DNA of 64,000 nt from Marinomonas communis. Its GTDB lineage: Bacteria; Pseudomonadota; Gammaproteobacteria; Pseudomonadales; Marinomonadaceae. The notes beneath the pieces were generated by a model that saw only the letters and a list, made by a program, of their open reading frames with translations, did no database searches and was not told the DNA's origin. Shown one piece after another: positions 16,258 through 26,819 of the stretch (positions are counted from its first letter, which is position 1; the number at the start of each line of letters is the position of its first letter). Both the position numbers and the translations under genes were made by a program. The stretch lies in contig NZ_SNZA01000003.1 of assembly GCF_004363305.1 (NCBI RefSeq), forward strand, positions 310,001 to 374,000. The letters are read 5' to 3'.

Positions 16258-17187
16258 ATGTTGAAATTGAAACACGCTACACTTGCTATGTGCATTGCAG
16301 GCGCCTCTTCGATGGCGGCTGCTGACTGTTCGACGGTTCGCTTTTCAGATGTAGGTTGGACGGATATCACCGCAACAACTGCTATTACCTCAACTGTATT
16401 AGAAGGTCTAGGCTACAGCACGAAAACTCAGCTGCTTTCTGTACCTGTTACGTACACTTCCCTAGCGAACAACGATATCGATGTGTTTTTAGGCAACTGG
16501 ATGCCAACTATGGAAGCGGATATCGCACCTTATCTTCAAGCAGGTACGGTGGAAGATCTAGGTCCAAACCTGACTGGAGCTAAGTACACGTTAGCAGTCA
16601 GCCAAGCTGCTTTTGATGGTGGTGTGAAGAGCTTTGCTGACATTGCCAAATATTCACGTGAATTCAATGGCCGTATTTACGGTATCGAGCCTGGCAACGA
16701 CGGCAACCGTCTTATTCAAGACATGATTGACCAAAACGCTTTTGGCCTAGGTGATTTCCAGTTAGTTGAGTCAAGTGAAGCGGGTATGTTGTCACAAGTG
16801 AGCCGTAATGCTCGTCGTGATAAGTGGATTGTTTTCTTGGGTTGGGAACCACACCCAATGAACGCGAACTTTGATATGGCCTACCTAGAAGGCGGCGATG
16901 ACTTCTTTGGTCCAAATTACGGTGGGGCTAACGTTCACACTAACGTTCGTAAAGGCTACATCCAAGAGTGTCCAAACGTAGGCAAACTGCTGACTAACCT
17001 AACGTTCTCTCTAGAGATGGAGAACGAAGTAATGGGCGCAATTCTAGATGATGGTGAGAAGCCAGAAGTCGCGGCTCAAAAATGGCTGAAAGCCAACCCA
17101 GCCGTGCTAACAAAATGGCTTGACGGCGTGAAAAGTACTTCTGGAGCAGAAGGCTTGAGCGCAGTAAAAGGCTCTTTGGGTCTGTAA
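16258..17187 (+). CDS. choX: Choline ABC transporter, periplasmic choline-binding protein
   Basis: 309 residues. The signal peptide ends near SMAAA (residue 22). The mature protein follows the OpuAC/ChoX type-II fold: VRFSDVGWTDITATTAITSTVLEGLGY at the start, DVFLGNWMPTME (aromatic cage Trp) and the later GWEPHPMN and YGGANVHT. The Trp- and Tyr-rich pocket residues fit binding of a quaternary ammonium group. AGGAG sits 9-10 bases before the ATG. It is followed by an intercistronic hairpin, then the permease and ATPase genes. Confidence 0.92.
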   Translation: MLKLKHATLAMCIAGASSMAAADCSTVRFSDVGWTDITATTAITSTVLEGLGYSTKTQLLSVPVTYTSLANNDIDVFLGNWMPTMEADIAPYLQAGTVEDLGPNLTGAKYTLAVSQAAFDGGVKSFADIAKYSREFNGRIYGIEPGNDGNRLIQDMIDQNAFGLGDFQLVESSEAGMLSQVSRNARRDKWIVFLGWEPHPMNANFDMAYLEGGDDFFGPNYGGANVHTNVRKGYIQECPNVGKLLTNLTFSLEMENEVMGAILDDGEKPEVAAQKWLKANPAVLTKWLDGVKSTSGAEGLSAVKGSLGL

Positions 17188-17211
17188 TCAATTGTCATGA
17201 TGATGAAACAA

Positions 17212-17239
17212 AAACACGCTGCTACTAAGCAGCGTGTTT
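17212..17239 (+). other. Intercistronic hairpin between choX and choW
   Basis: A 12-bp perfect stem (AAACACGCTGCT 17212-17223, AGCAGCGTGTTT 17228-17239) with an ACTA tetraloop and no T-run. Such stable hairpins after a binding-protein gene usually block 3' exonucleases so that more binding protein than permease is made; that role here is inference. Confidence 0.65.
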
Positions 17240-17270
17240 ATGACGATATGAGTTATTTGGAGACCCTTAT

Positions 17271-18116
17271 ATGAACTGGCTAACAGAGCACAAAATTCCA
17301 CTTGGCGACACCATGGAAACCTTTGTCAATTGGTTAATTGACGTCGCAGCTTTTTTCTTTGATTTTATTTCTATCACTCTTGAAACCCTAATTTTTGCCA
17401 TGGTGGATGGCCTAGAATGGATGAACCCATTCGCGGTCGTGGCACTGGTGTTAGCCTTTGTTTGGTGGTTGCATCGAAGTGTCGGTATGATGCTGTTCGT
17501 CGCAGCAGCATTTTTACTGATCATGAACCTAGGCTACTGGCAAGAAACGATCCAAACGTTAGTTTTGGTTGTGACGGCGACCATGATCAGTGTCTTGATC
17601 GGTGTGCCAATCGGTATTGCTGCAGCCCATCGTCCATGGTTGTACACCGTATTGCGCCCGATTTTAGACTTAATGCAAACGATCCCTACGTTTGTGTACC
17701 TTATCCCAACATTGATTCTATTTGGTCTAGGTTATGTACCTGGATTGATCTCGACCATCATCTTTGCCATTGCTGCACCGATTCGTCTTACTTACCTCGG
17801 TATCAGTAAAGTTCCGAATGAGCTTCGTGAAGCGGGTCTGGCCTTTGGTTGTACGAAATCGAAACTGCTTTACAAGGTTGAGCTACCTGCCGCCATGCCA
17901 AGCATCATGGCGGGCGTGACGCAATGTATCATGCTGTCTTTGTCTATGGTGGTAATCGCCGCACTGGTAGGTGCGGACGGTCTTGGTAAACCAGTCGTAC
18001 GTGCGCTGAATACGGTAAACATTTCCCAAGGCTTCGAAGCGGGTGTTGCCATTGTCTTAGTAGCAATCATGCTAGATCGTATCTGTAAAACGCCAAACTC
18101 AAAAGCGGAGGGTTAA
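17271..18116 (+). CDS. choW: Choline ABC transporter, permease
   Basis: 281 residues, about six to seven membrane segments. The binding-protein-dependent permease signature lies at about 195-220 (ELREAGLAFGCTKSKLLYKVELPAAMPSIMAGV, the EAA loop that contacts the ATPase). The N-terminus shows the proW/opuAB style with a cytoplasmic start and a long first hydrophobic block. It imports choline across the inner membrane together with ChoX and ChoV. It overlaps neither neighbour; choV starts 3 bases after its stop. Confidence 0.92.
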   Translation: MNWLTEHKIPLGDTMETFVNWLIDVAAFFFDFISITLETLIFAMVDGLEWMNPFAVVALVLAFVWWLHRSVGMMLFVAAAFLLIMNLGYWQETIQTLVLVVTATMISVLIGVPIGIAAAHRPWLYTVLRPILDLMQTIPTFVYLIPTLILFGLGYVPGLISTIIFAIAAPIRLTYLGISKVPNELREAGLAFGCTKSKLLYKVELPAAMPSIMAGVTQCIMLSLSMVVIAALVGADGLGKPVVRALNTVNISQGFEAGVAIVLVAIMLDRICKTPNSKAEG

Positions 18117-18119
18117 TCC

Positions 18120-19301
18120 ATGCCAATGGTTCAAATTGAAAATCTAGACATTGTCTTTGGTAACCAAAAGCTGGAGTCATTGCGTTTATTGGATAAAGGC
18201 ATGAGCCGTCCAGAGATTCTGGCACGCACAGGTGATGTTGTGGGTGTCCAAGATGCCACCATCTCTATTGAAGAAGGCGAAATCTGTGTCCTGATGGGGT
18301 TGTCAGGCTCAGGTAAGTCGACACTGCTTCGTGCTATCAATGGACTCAACAAAGTTGCCCGAGGACGCTGTCTAGTCAAAGATGGCGACCGCATGGTAGA
18401 CATGGCGAAGTGTGACGAAGATACGCTACGCCATATGAGAACCAACCGAGTTTCAATGGTATTTCAAAGCTTTGCTCTAATGCCATGGATGACGGTGCTT
18501 GAGAACGTTGCCTTTGGTCTTGAGATGCAGGGTGTAGGTAAGAAAGAGCGTGAAGAGCGTGCACTGAAACAACTTAAGATGGTTGGTCTGTACGATTGGC
18601 GTGACAAAAAACCAGACGAGCTGTCTGGTGGTATGCGTCAACGTGTGGGTCTTGCTCGTGCGTTCGTGATGGACTCAGATATTCTGCTAATGGATGAGCC
18701 TTTCTCTGCGTTGGACCCTTTGATTCGTTCTCAGTTACAGGATGAACTGATTGAACTGCAAAAGTCTTTGAAGAAAACAATTGTGTTCGTAAGTCATGAC
18801 TTGGATGAAGCACTCAAGATCGGCTCTAAAATTGCCATCATGGAGTCTGCACGCATTATCCAAGAGGACGTGCCAGAGCAGATCGTTTTGAACCCAGCCA
18901 CAGAATACGTGGAAAAGTTTGTTGCACATACGAATCCGCTTAACGTATTACGTGGTAATGCTTTGATGACCCCTGTGGCTCAATTGGGCAAAATGGATAA
19001 CCTGTACAAGCTGACAGATCATCTTTGGGCGGACCTACAAGATGGTAAATTAGAAAGTGCCAAGCTATATGGCGAGCCTGTAGCGATTGCTCGTTGGGAA
19101 CACGGCATGGACATCGCTGATTTACCGGAAGACTCTGTCGTTGTGGCTCCAGTGGACATTTCCATGCGTGATGCAGTGGAAATTCGCTATCAGACGAAGT
19201 TGTCGATTCTGTTAGAAGAAAACGGCAAGTGTGTTGGCGTGTTATCGGACCACGATTTTTATCATGCCTTGCTTGGTAAGCACTTCAGTCGCGCTTCCTA
19301 A
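18120..19301 (+). CDS. choV: Choline ABC transporter, ATP-binding protein
   Basis: 393 residues. The ATPase domain has Walker A GLSGSGKST (about 60-68), Q-loop SMVFQSFALMPW, signature LSGGMRQRVGLARAF, Walker B ILLMDEPFSALDP and the switch His in FVSHDLDEA. The C-terminal region (about 280-390) resembles the CBS-type regulatory extension of ProV/OpuAA, with a final VLSDHDFYHALL. The start lies 3 bases after choW. A terminator follows, closing the betI-choXWV unit. Confidence 0.92.
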   Translation: MPMVQIENLDIVFGNQKLESLRLLDKGMSRPEILARTGDVVGVQDATISIEEGEICVLMGLSGSGKSTLLRAINGLNKVARGRCLVKDGDRMVDMAKCDEDTLRHMRTNRVSMVFQSFALMPWMTVLENVAFGLEMQGVGKKEREERALKQLKMVGLYDWRDKKPDELSGGMRQRVGLARAFVMDSDILLMDEPFSALDPLIRSQLQDELIELQKSLKKTIVFVSHDLDEALKIGSKIAIMESARIIQEDVPEQIVLNPATEYVEKFVAHTNPLNVLRGNALMTPVAQLGKMDNLYKLTDHLWADLQDGKLESAKLYGEPVAIARWEHGMDIADLPEDSVVVAPVDISMRDAVEIRYQTKLSILLEENGKCVGVLSDHDFYHALLGKHFSRAS

Positions 19302-19322
19302 GCAAAATAGCATTTCTGCTAT

Positions 19323-19358
19323 AAAAGCCTCTAGCATGGATTTGTTAGGGGCTTTTTT
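19323..19358 (+). terminator. Intrinsic terminator of the cho operon
   Basis: An 11-bp stem with one wobble (AAAAGCCTCTA 19323-19333, TAGGGGCTTTT 19346-19356) runs into a T-tract, about 20 bases after choV. Confidence 0.8.
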
Positions 19359-19388
19359 ATGTCACTATGCTTTATATATCTTTCTAAA

Positions 19389-20619
19389 TTACGGTTTGCT
19401 TGTCGACATCATTTTATTTTCAATGGTCAATTTTAGCTCACGAATAAAACAATCCGTGATCATTGATTGATGCTCTCGGTGTAATGTGATGCCTATTATG
19501 CAGCCATCCTCAGGCAAGTTGATTGCAAGCTTCTTAAGGTTTGGGTTTAACGTTTGAATGTTCCATTCATCATAAAACAGTAGGGCTATAGCATCACTAT
19601 GAATGACCAGTTCTTCCGAAGAAGCAAATGTCAGCATTTCTAGTGCTTGAATGGGCGGTTTGTCATCAATACTATGGAACAGCTTTTCAAAGTATTCTCT
19701 AATAGGTGTCCCGTGTCTTGCTACGATCCAGCGCTCATCCGTTAGATCTTTAAGGCTTTTAACTTTCTCATGTATCGGATGATCTACTCGAGCAATCAAG
19801 GCATAACTCGCCTTTAATAATGGAATTTCAATCAGATCCGGATGAATTGGTCCACTTCTTAATAGCCCCAAAAAACAGTCGATCTCTCCTTGTACTAATG
19901 CGTTTGCCAGCATATGGTAAGGGCCTTGCATAGCTTGGAGACGAACACGTGGATGTTGTTTAAAAATTGAGGCGAAAGCAATAGGTACAATATCCTGGCA
20001 AGAAAAGGACAGCATTCCGACGGAAAGGCGGCCATTTAACTCATGTGAACGTGATTCCAACGCTGGTTTTAATGATTGAGCAATTGGCAGGATACGTAGA
20101 TACAGAGAGGCCAATACCTTTGCAACACTCTTTGGAATCAAGCCATGGCGTGCACGGTGAAATAGTGGTTGCCTGATCATATTTTCCAACTCTTTTAAGG
20201 TCTTGCTGACTGCTGACTGCTGGCTGCGTGATACCTAGTATTTTTGCGGCACCTGAAGCGCTGCCTAATCGATTTACGGCTTCGACAATTATCAGATGAC
20301 GCCATTCCAGATAGCTTGTGAGGGTTAAGGCCTTATTTGCCCCCACTTGAAGACGATCATTAGCTTCGCTAATTGCATTTAAAATCCGATGGCAGATGGA
20401 AATAATAATTTCACCATCAGTCGTCAGCTCCGCTCCGCTCCAACCTCGCGTAAAAATTTTTACCTGCAGCGTTTGTTCCGCTTGAGTAAGTGATCGTGAC
20501 ACACTAGGTTGGCTTAAATTCAATGAATCACTAGCGCTTTTCTCTGAGCCTTTTCTCATAATCTCATTGATCACTCGACATTGTTTCAAACTTAGAAAAT
20601 CGTGATTACAAAAGGTCAT
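19389..20619 (-). pseudogene. LysR family regulator with two N-terminal HTH domains, broken by a 7-bp duplication
   Basis: From the ATG at 20619 the first part reads a complete LysR HTH (LSLKQCRVINEIMRKGSEKS, then LNLSQPSVSRSLTQAE), followed by a second one (VNRLGSASGAAKILGITQPAVS). The second HTH then leaves frame; a different frame resumes as KTLKELENMIRQPLFHR and continues through the LysR effector domain to 19389. Between them lie exact tandem copies of a heptamer (20204-20217). Removing one copy joins the frames as ITQPAVSKTLKELENM and gives a 407-residue protein. As written, translation stops at 20041. It is divergent from the lig/TRAP operon and is the obvious candidate regulator of it. 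A sequencing error or phase variation are alternatives to decay. Confidence 0.85.
20204..20224 (-). repeat. Heptamer tandem repeat causing the frameshift in the LysR gene
   Basis: Plus-strand TGCTGAC occurs twice exactly (20204-20210, 20211-20217) and a third time with one change (TGCTGGC, 20218-20224). Loss of one unit restores the LysR reading frame. Confidence 0.9.
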
Positions 20620-20758
20620 TTTGATCCAGAGAGCTATATTGAATTTAAGATATAACCAAATTTTAGATGATGTTGTTAATAGTGCATAGGACAAATTCGA
20701 TTTTGCTATGTAGCTTTAATCAAAACTAATAATCCACCTTTTAATGCGTTGGAAGATT

Positions 20759-22699
<1,941 letters not shown>

Positions 22700-22700
<1 letters not shown>

Positions 22701-23149
22701 TGAATTCAGAAAATTTAGAAAGCATGCTTATTGAGTGGCAATGTTTGAAGCTGGTAAAGCGCACTGTAAATTTGTTAGATGAGAGGCGTTGGGAAGAACT
22801 TGCCAATTGTTATACCGAAGATGCGGTTTTATATCGGCCTAGCGCACCAAAGGTGAAGATTGTTGGCCGTAAAGCAATTTTAGAATCCTTTACTGAACGC
22901 CCATCAAAAGAAACCTGCCATATCCTAAGTAACATGGAGGTGCAATTACAAAGCCTATTTGCTGCTAGAGTGGTATCTCGTGTAGTGCTTTTCTCTGGTG
23001 ATCAAAAAGCATCCGATCTAGAAACTGCTGTAACAGCAAAAGAGAGTGTTTTTATTGGGCGCTTTATTGATGATTTAAAGTATGTTGATGGCGAATGGAG
23101 AATAGCAAAGAGACAAGGATCAATTGAGCTAAATTACAAAGGGAGCTGA
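22700..23149 (+). CDS. NTF2-like (SnoaL/ring-hydroxylating beta-subunit-like) protein
   Basis: 149 residues, starting at a GTG that overlaps the previous stop by one base. The pattern is that of the NTF2-like alpha+beta cone: an N-terminal helix (QCLKLVKRTVNLLDERRWEELANCYTEDAVLYRP), GRKAILESFTERP, a long antiparallel sheet and an ending GEWRIAKRQGSIELNY. Family members are small isomerases, dehydratases or dioxygenase beta subunits. Its place between the hydrolase and the TRAP genes suggests a step on the ring-cleavage product, but no catalytic pair could be assigned with certainty. Confidence 0.78.
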
Positions 23150-23276
23150 TCCGGAATAGTCTAAAAAGCTTGTTGTATATGAATTAAAAATAGGGCGTAC
23201 CGTAGGTTCGGCTCGTCCCAGGTCAAAAATAAAAAACGTCCTTAATGGGCACTAAGATCAATATGGGAGTATACAT

Positions 23277-24257
23277 ATGAACATCAGTAAACTGCTTGCT
23301 GCCAGTACGGCAGTGGTTGCACTATCTAGCCAAGTAACTGCTGAGGAATTGAAGTTTGCCAACTTCACTCCACCTTTCCATACCATAAATGCCTCAGTGA
23401 TTGAAAAACTCAACACTGATCTATCTGCTGCGACTAATGGCTCACTGACCGTTCGTGGCTATCATGGAGGCGAGTTAGGCTCAGGTCCTGCGGAACAATA
23501 TATTCGTGTTCTACAGGGAGCAGCAGATATGGCGTGGGGATTGCCAGGTTATACTTCCTCTCAATTTGGTAAAACGATGATTGCTGAATTGCCTGGGGCC
23601 ATACCAGAAGATATGCCTGGTTACCAAGCTCTTTGGCGTGCTTATGCTGATAATCTTAGCCAAGAATTTCCTGGCACTAAGCCATTGGCTCTTTGGACCT
23701 CTGAGCCAAATATTTTCATCATGCGAAATAAGATCATTCGTTCGCCACAAGATTTAAAAGGGCTCAAAGTTCGTGTAGCTGGTGCCACCGCTGCTGAAGT
23801 GGCTAAAGCTTTGGGGGCGACGCCTGTTCAAATGCCAATTAGCCAAGTTTACAACGGGATGCAAACAGGTTTGATTGATGGCGTAATCACCGGAGCTTCT
23901 ACACTAAAAGACTTTAAACTGGATGAAGTAGCAGACGCTCTAACGCTCGGCGCGCCATTGGGACGGTTGGCATTTTTTACTGTATTGAATGCTCAAGTAT
24001 ATAATAATTTAAGTGTTGAACAGCGTACCGCCTTAGACAATGTAAGTGGTGAAGGGCTTTCTCAAAGTGCTGAAGATGCTTGGCTCGAAACCGCTAATAA
24101 AGCTATGGCAGAAGCCAAAGCGGACTCCGCTAATACCATTGTAGAGCTTAGTGATGATGAGAAAGATGCCTTTATCAAAGCTGTTTCTGGTGTCGTGAAA
24201 AGCTATGTGAAAAGTGTCGATGGTGAAGATGCTTTAGCTGCGATGCAAGGCAAATAG
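23277..24257 (+). CDS. dctP: TRAP transporter solute-binding protein (DctP family)
   Basis: 326 residues. The signal peptide ends near VTA (residue 22). The mature part has the DctP pattern: FTPPFHTINASVIEKL, then GGELGSGPAEQYIRVLQGAADMAW and LKGLKVRVAGATAAEVAKALGATPVQMPISQVYNGMQ. The Arg of KVRVAG binds the substrate carboxylate in this family. It delivers an organic acid to the DctQM membrane proteins. Position after ligAB implies an aromatic or ring-derived acid as ligand. A gap of 127 bp separates it from the upstream gene and may hold a promoter or an RNA-processing site. Confidence 0.9.
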   Translation: MNISKLLAASTAVVALSSQVTAEELKFANFTPPFHTINASVIEKLNTDLSAATNGSLTVRGYHGGELGSGPAEQYIRVLQGAADMAWGLPGYTSSQFGKTMIAELPGAIPEDMPGYQALWRAYADNLSQEFPGTKPLALWTSEPNIFIMRNKIIRSPQDLKGLKVRVAGATAAEVAKALGATPVQMPISQVYNGMQTGLIDGVITGASTLKDFKLDEVADALTLGAPLGRLAFFTVLNAQVYNNLSVEQRTALDNVSGEGLSQSAEDAWLETANKAMAEAKADSANTIVELSDDEKDAFIKAVSGVVKSYVKSVDGEDALAAMQGK

Positions 24258-24260
24258 GCT

Positions 24261-24770
24261 ATGTTAACCACTATTAGAAAACTGGCGGATAGAGTGATTT
24301 CTTTGTCCGCTGCAGTTGGCGCTCTCGGTTTGATTTTTATTATGCTGGTGCTTCTAGCAGACGTGATTGGGCGAGCTTTCGGCTCGCCCATGTACGGCTC
24401 TCAAGACATCATTACTATGTCTATGACCATTGTGGTATTTGGAGCAATGGCTATTTGTGATCGCTCTGGTGGGCATATTGCTGTAGATCTATTTGAGCGA
24501 GTTTATCCTAGCCTTCTTAATCGTCTGATTGACATTGTTTCTGCAATACTTGGAGCTGTGATTTTTGTCGCTATTGCCTATGCGGTAAACGAGAGCGCCA
24601 AGCTTTCAGCTATGTTAAACCTATCGACCAACCTACTGCGTTTACCTAAAGTTTGGTTTCAAAATGGTTTGTCATTGTTTGCACTATTAACTGCTATTGG
24701 CATGCTGCTACGAGCATTAGAACTGATTTTTTCGGGACGAGATGTACGTAAAAAAGGAGATGTAGCATGA
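24261..24770 (+). CDS. dctQ: TRAP transporter small membrane subunit (DctQ family)
   Basis: 169 residues with four membrane segments, the normal layout (about 16-36, 48-68, 88-108, 130-150). Family marks are LADVIGRAFGSPMYGSQDI near 35-52 and a Trp/Phe-rich segment (LPKVWFQNGLSLF). It begins 3 bases after dctP and overlaps dctM by 4 bp (ATGA), so the three are coupled. DctQ is needed for Na+-driven uptake with DctM. Confidence 0.9.
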   Translation: MLTTIRKLADRVISLSAAVGALGLIFIMLVLLADVIGRAFGSPMYGSQDIITMSMTIVVFGAMAICDRSGGHIAVDLFERVYPSLLNRLIDIVSAILGAVIFVAIAYAVNESAKLSAMLNLSTNLLRLPKVWFQNGLSLFALLTAIGMLLRALELIFSGRDVRKKGDVA

Positions 24771-26071
24771 GTGCTTCAATGATTGGCATGCTCGGTATTT
24801 TGATCATGTTTATATTACTGGTACTTCGGGTACCAGTCGCGTTTGCTATGTTTGCGGTAGGCTTTGCTGGAATTACCATTTTAGACAGTAGCCGTTCAGC
24901 GTTTAGTTTACTTGCATCAGAAAGTTTTACCTTGGCGTCTTCACCAGAGCTAGTGGTCATTCCGTTGTTTATATTGATGGGGAATGTCGCATCGGCGACA
25001 GGTATGAGCCAACGACTTTACGATGCTGCTTATGCAATCATTGGGCAATTTCGAGGAGGGTTAGCCTCTGCAACAGTCATTGGTTGTGGCGGTTTTGCTG
25101 CCTTGTCTGGTTCTTCTGTTGCATCAGCGTTGACTATGGGGAAAGTAGCGCTCGGACAGATGGATCGGTTTAATTACAGTAAACGACTATCTACTGGTGT
25201 GGTTGCTGCAGGAGGAACTTTAGGGATCTTGATTCCACCTTCGACAGGCTTTGTTATTTATGCCATTTTGACTGAGCAAAGCATAGGGCGTTTATTTTTA
25301 GCAGGTGTTTTACCAGGTATCATGCTGCTGCTTTTGTTTATTGTGATGATTATGGTGATTTGCTACTTCAAGCCTGATTTTGGCCCAGCAGGGCCAAAAA
25401 CGAATCTACGAGAGAAGAGCAAAGCAATACTGGGTGCGGGACCTATTGTAATGGTTATCCTGTTAACAATTGGTGGGATTTATGGAGGATTATTCTCACC
25501 TGTTGAAGCAGCGGCAGTAGGCGCAGGCTTTGTCATACTAGTCGGTTTCGCGGGGCGAACGCTGTCACTCAGAATGCTATGGCAAGCTGCGCGTGAAGCT
25601 GTGGTAACAACGGCAACAGTGATGCTAATTCTAATAGCTGCTCATATGATAAATCCGTTTATGGCTCTTAGTCACATTCCTACCGCTGTGGGCGAGTTCC
25701 TATCCATGCTGGATCTTGGTGTGATAGGAACGCTAATCTTAATCCTAATGATTTATCTAGTGCTTGGTTGTTTCTTGGAAGGTTTTGCAATGTTAGTGCT
25801 GACTTTGCCTATCTTCTTTCCGATCATTATGCAGCTAGGTATCGACCCGATATGGTTTGGTGTTCTGACTGTTTTGACTCTTGAAATGGGGCTGATTTCT
25901 CCTCCAGTGGGAATAAACGTATTTATTGTTAAGTCGGTTGCCCCTAAGGTTGAATTAGGCGACATTTTCCGTGGAGTATTACCGTTTTGGTTAATGATGG
26001 TTCTTGCGGTGGCTTTATTGTTAGCTTTTCCCCAAATTGTCTTAATTTTACCAAATACAATGTTTGGTTAA
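24767..26071 (+). CDS. dctM: TRAP transporter large membrane subunit (DctM family)
   Basis: 434 residues, about 12 hydrophobic segments, normal length. The two scoop-like repeats are recognisable: VIGCGGFAALSGSSVASALTMGKVAL (about 102-127) with GILIPPSTGFVIYAIL, and the second repeat with LEMGLISPPVGINVFIVKSVAP (about 364-385). It forms the Na+-dependent channel of the TRAP importer. Last gene of the ligAB-hydrolase-NTF2-TRAP operon; a large AT-rich inverted repeat follows within 60 bp. Confidence 0.92.
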   Translation: MSASMIGMLGILIMFILLVLRVPVAFAMFAVGFAGITILDSSRSAFSLLASESFTLASSPELVVIPLFILMGNVASATGMSQRLYDAAYAIIGQFRGGLASATVIGCGGFAALSGSSVASALTMGKVALGQMDRFNYSKRLSTGVVAAGGTLGILIPPSTGFVIYAILTEQSIGRLFLAGVLPGIMLLLLFIVMIMVICYFKPDFGPAGPKTNLREKSKAILGAGPIVMVILLTIGGIYGGLFSPVEAAAVGAGFVILVGFAGRTLSLRMLWQAAREAVVTTATVMLILIAAHMINPFMALSHIPTAVGEFLSMLDLGVIGTLILILMIYLVLGCFLEGFAMLVLTLPIFFPIIMQLGIDPIWFGVLTVLTLEMGLISPPVGINVFIVKSVAPKVELGDIFRGVLPFWLMMVLAVALLLAFPQIVLILPNTMFG

Positions 26072-26129
26072 TTCAGGTGAAATTATTTTAAAGTTATGAG
26101 TTCGTTTGAAACCAGTTTGTTTGGTTGTA

Positions 26130-26163
26130 TATACAATTTCATGATGTATTATGAAATTGTATA
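26130..26163. promoter_or_regulatory. Inverted repeat between dctM and hutD, operator or terminator
   Basis: A 13-bp perfect inverted repeat (TATACAATTTCAT 26130-26142, ATGAAATTGTATA 26151-26163, 8-base loop). The flanks TTGGT and ACCAA extend it with a small asymmetry. The left side also contains the 12-bp palindrome TTGTATATACAA (26125-26136), which resembles operators of GntR-type regulators. It has no T-run, and it sits 24 bases before hutD. Confidence 0.5.
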
Positions 26164-26186
26164 TGACCAAGTAAAATAGGGTTAAG

Positions 26187-26780
26187 ATGAATCGATTTAC
26201 ACAGATGAAGTCCTCCGATACGTTCAAGCGCATGCCATGGAAAAATGGCTTAGGGGAGACATTAGAGATTGAGCGTTTTGATGATGCAAAAGGCTTGGCC
26301 TTTCGCATCAGCCAAGCGGCCGTTGTTGAGGACGGCGAGTTCTCGGACTTCTCTGGTTTACATCGAACTCTGATATTGATATCGGGTGCGGGGATGACAT
26401 TGACGCACTCTGATAGCGAGCAACATGAACTTGTTCGCCTATTAGATATGGCCAAGTTTTCCGGTGGTGAGGTGACTCAAGCCAAGCTTCATCACGGTGC
26501 CATTGAAGACTTAAATATCATGGTTCGTGAAGATGATTTTCTTGCGGAAGTCAGTGCACTGTTGCCTTTAAGCGAACATCACTGGCAGGCTTCAGAGAAC
26601 ACTACCTATGTTGGTATTTATACGGTGAGTCAATGCACGTTCCGCTGCTTGATGACCAATGCCGAACAAACTCTTGAGGCGGGCGTCATGCTTAAGTTGG
26701 ATAGCTCTGAGAACTTCGATCTTAGCTGGCTGACAGGACAGGCTGTTTTGATTAAAGTCCTCGCCAACGCCCCATCATAG
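26187..26780 (+). CDS. hutD: HutD/Ves family cupin protein
   Basis: 197 residues. The opening SSDTFKRMPWKNGLGETLEIERF is the HutD/Ves signature (W-K-N-G-G/L-G), followed by FRISQAAVVEDGEFSDFSGLHRTLILISGAGMTL. It is a bicupin of unresolved function; family members are found with histidine-utilisation genes, but no hut genes are in this window. AGGGTTAAG precedes the ATG. It stands alone between the TRAP operon and the convergent cpxA. Confidence 0.85.
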   Translation: MNRFTQMKSSDTFKRMPWKNGLGETLEIERFDDAKGLAFRISQAAVVEDGEFSDFSGLHRTLILISGAGMTLTHSDSEQHELVRLLDMAKFSGGEVTQAKLHHGAIEDLNIMVREDDFLAEVSALLPLSEHHWQASENTTYVGIYTVSQCTFRCLMTNAEQTLEAGVMLKLDSSENFDLSWLTGQAVLIKVLANAPS

Positions 26781-26819
26781 AGCGTTGACGCATCATATTT
26801 AACCTAGGCTTGCCCACTT

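Noticed and set aside
19389-20189. Treating the downstream LysR frame as a separate intact gene
   Set aside because: It begins inside the second HTH, has no start signal and joins the upstream frame exactly when one heptamer is removed.
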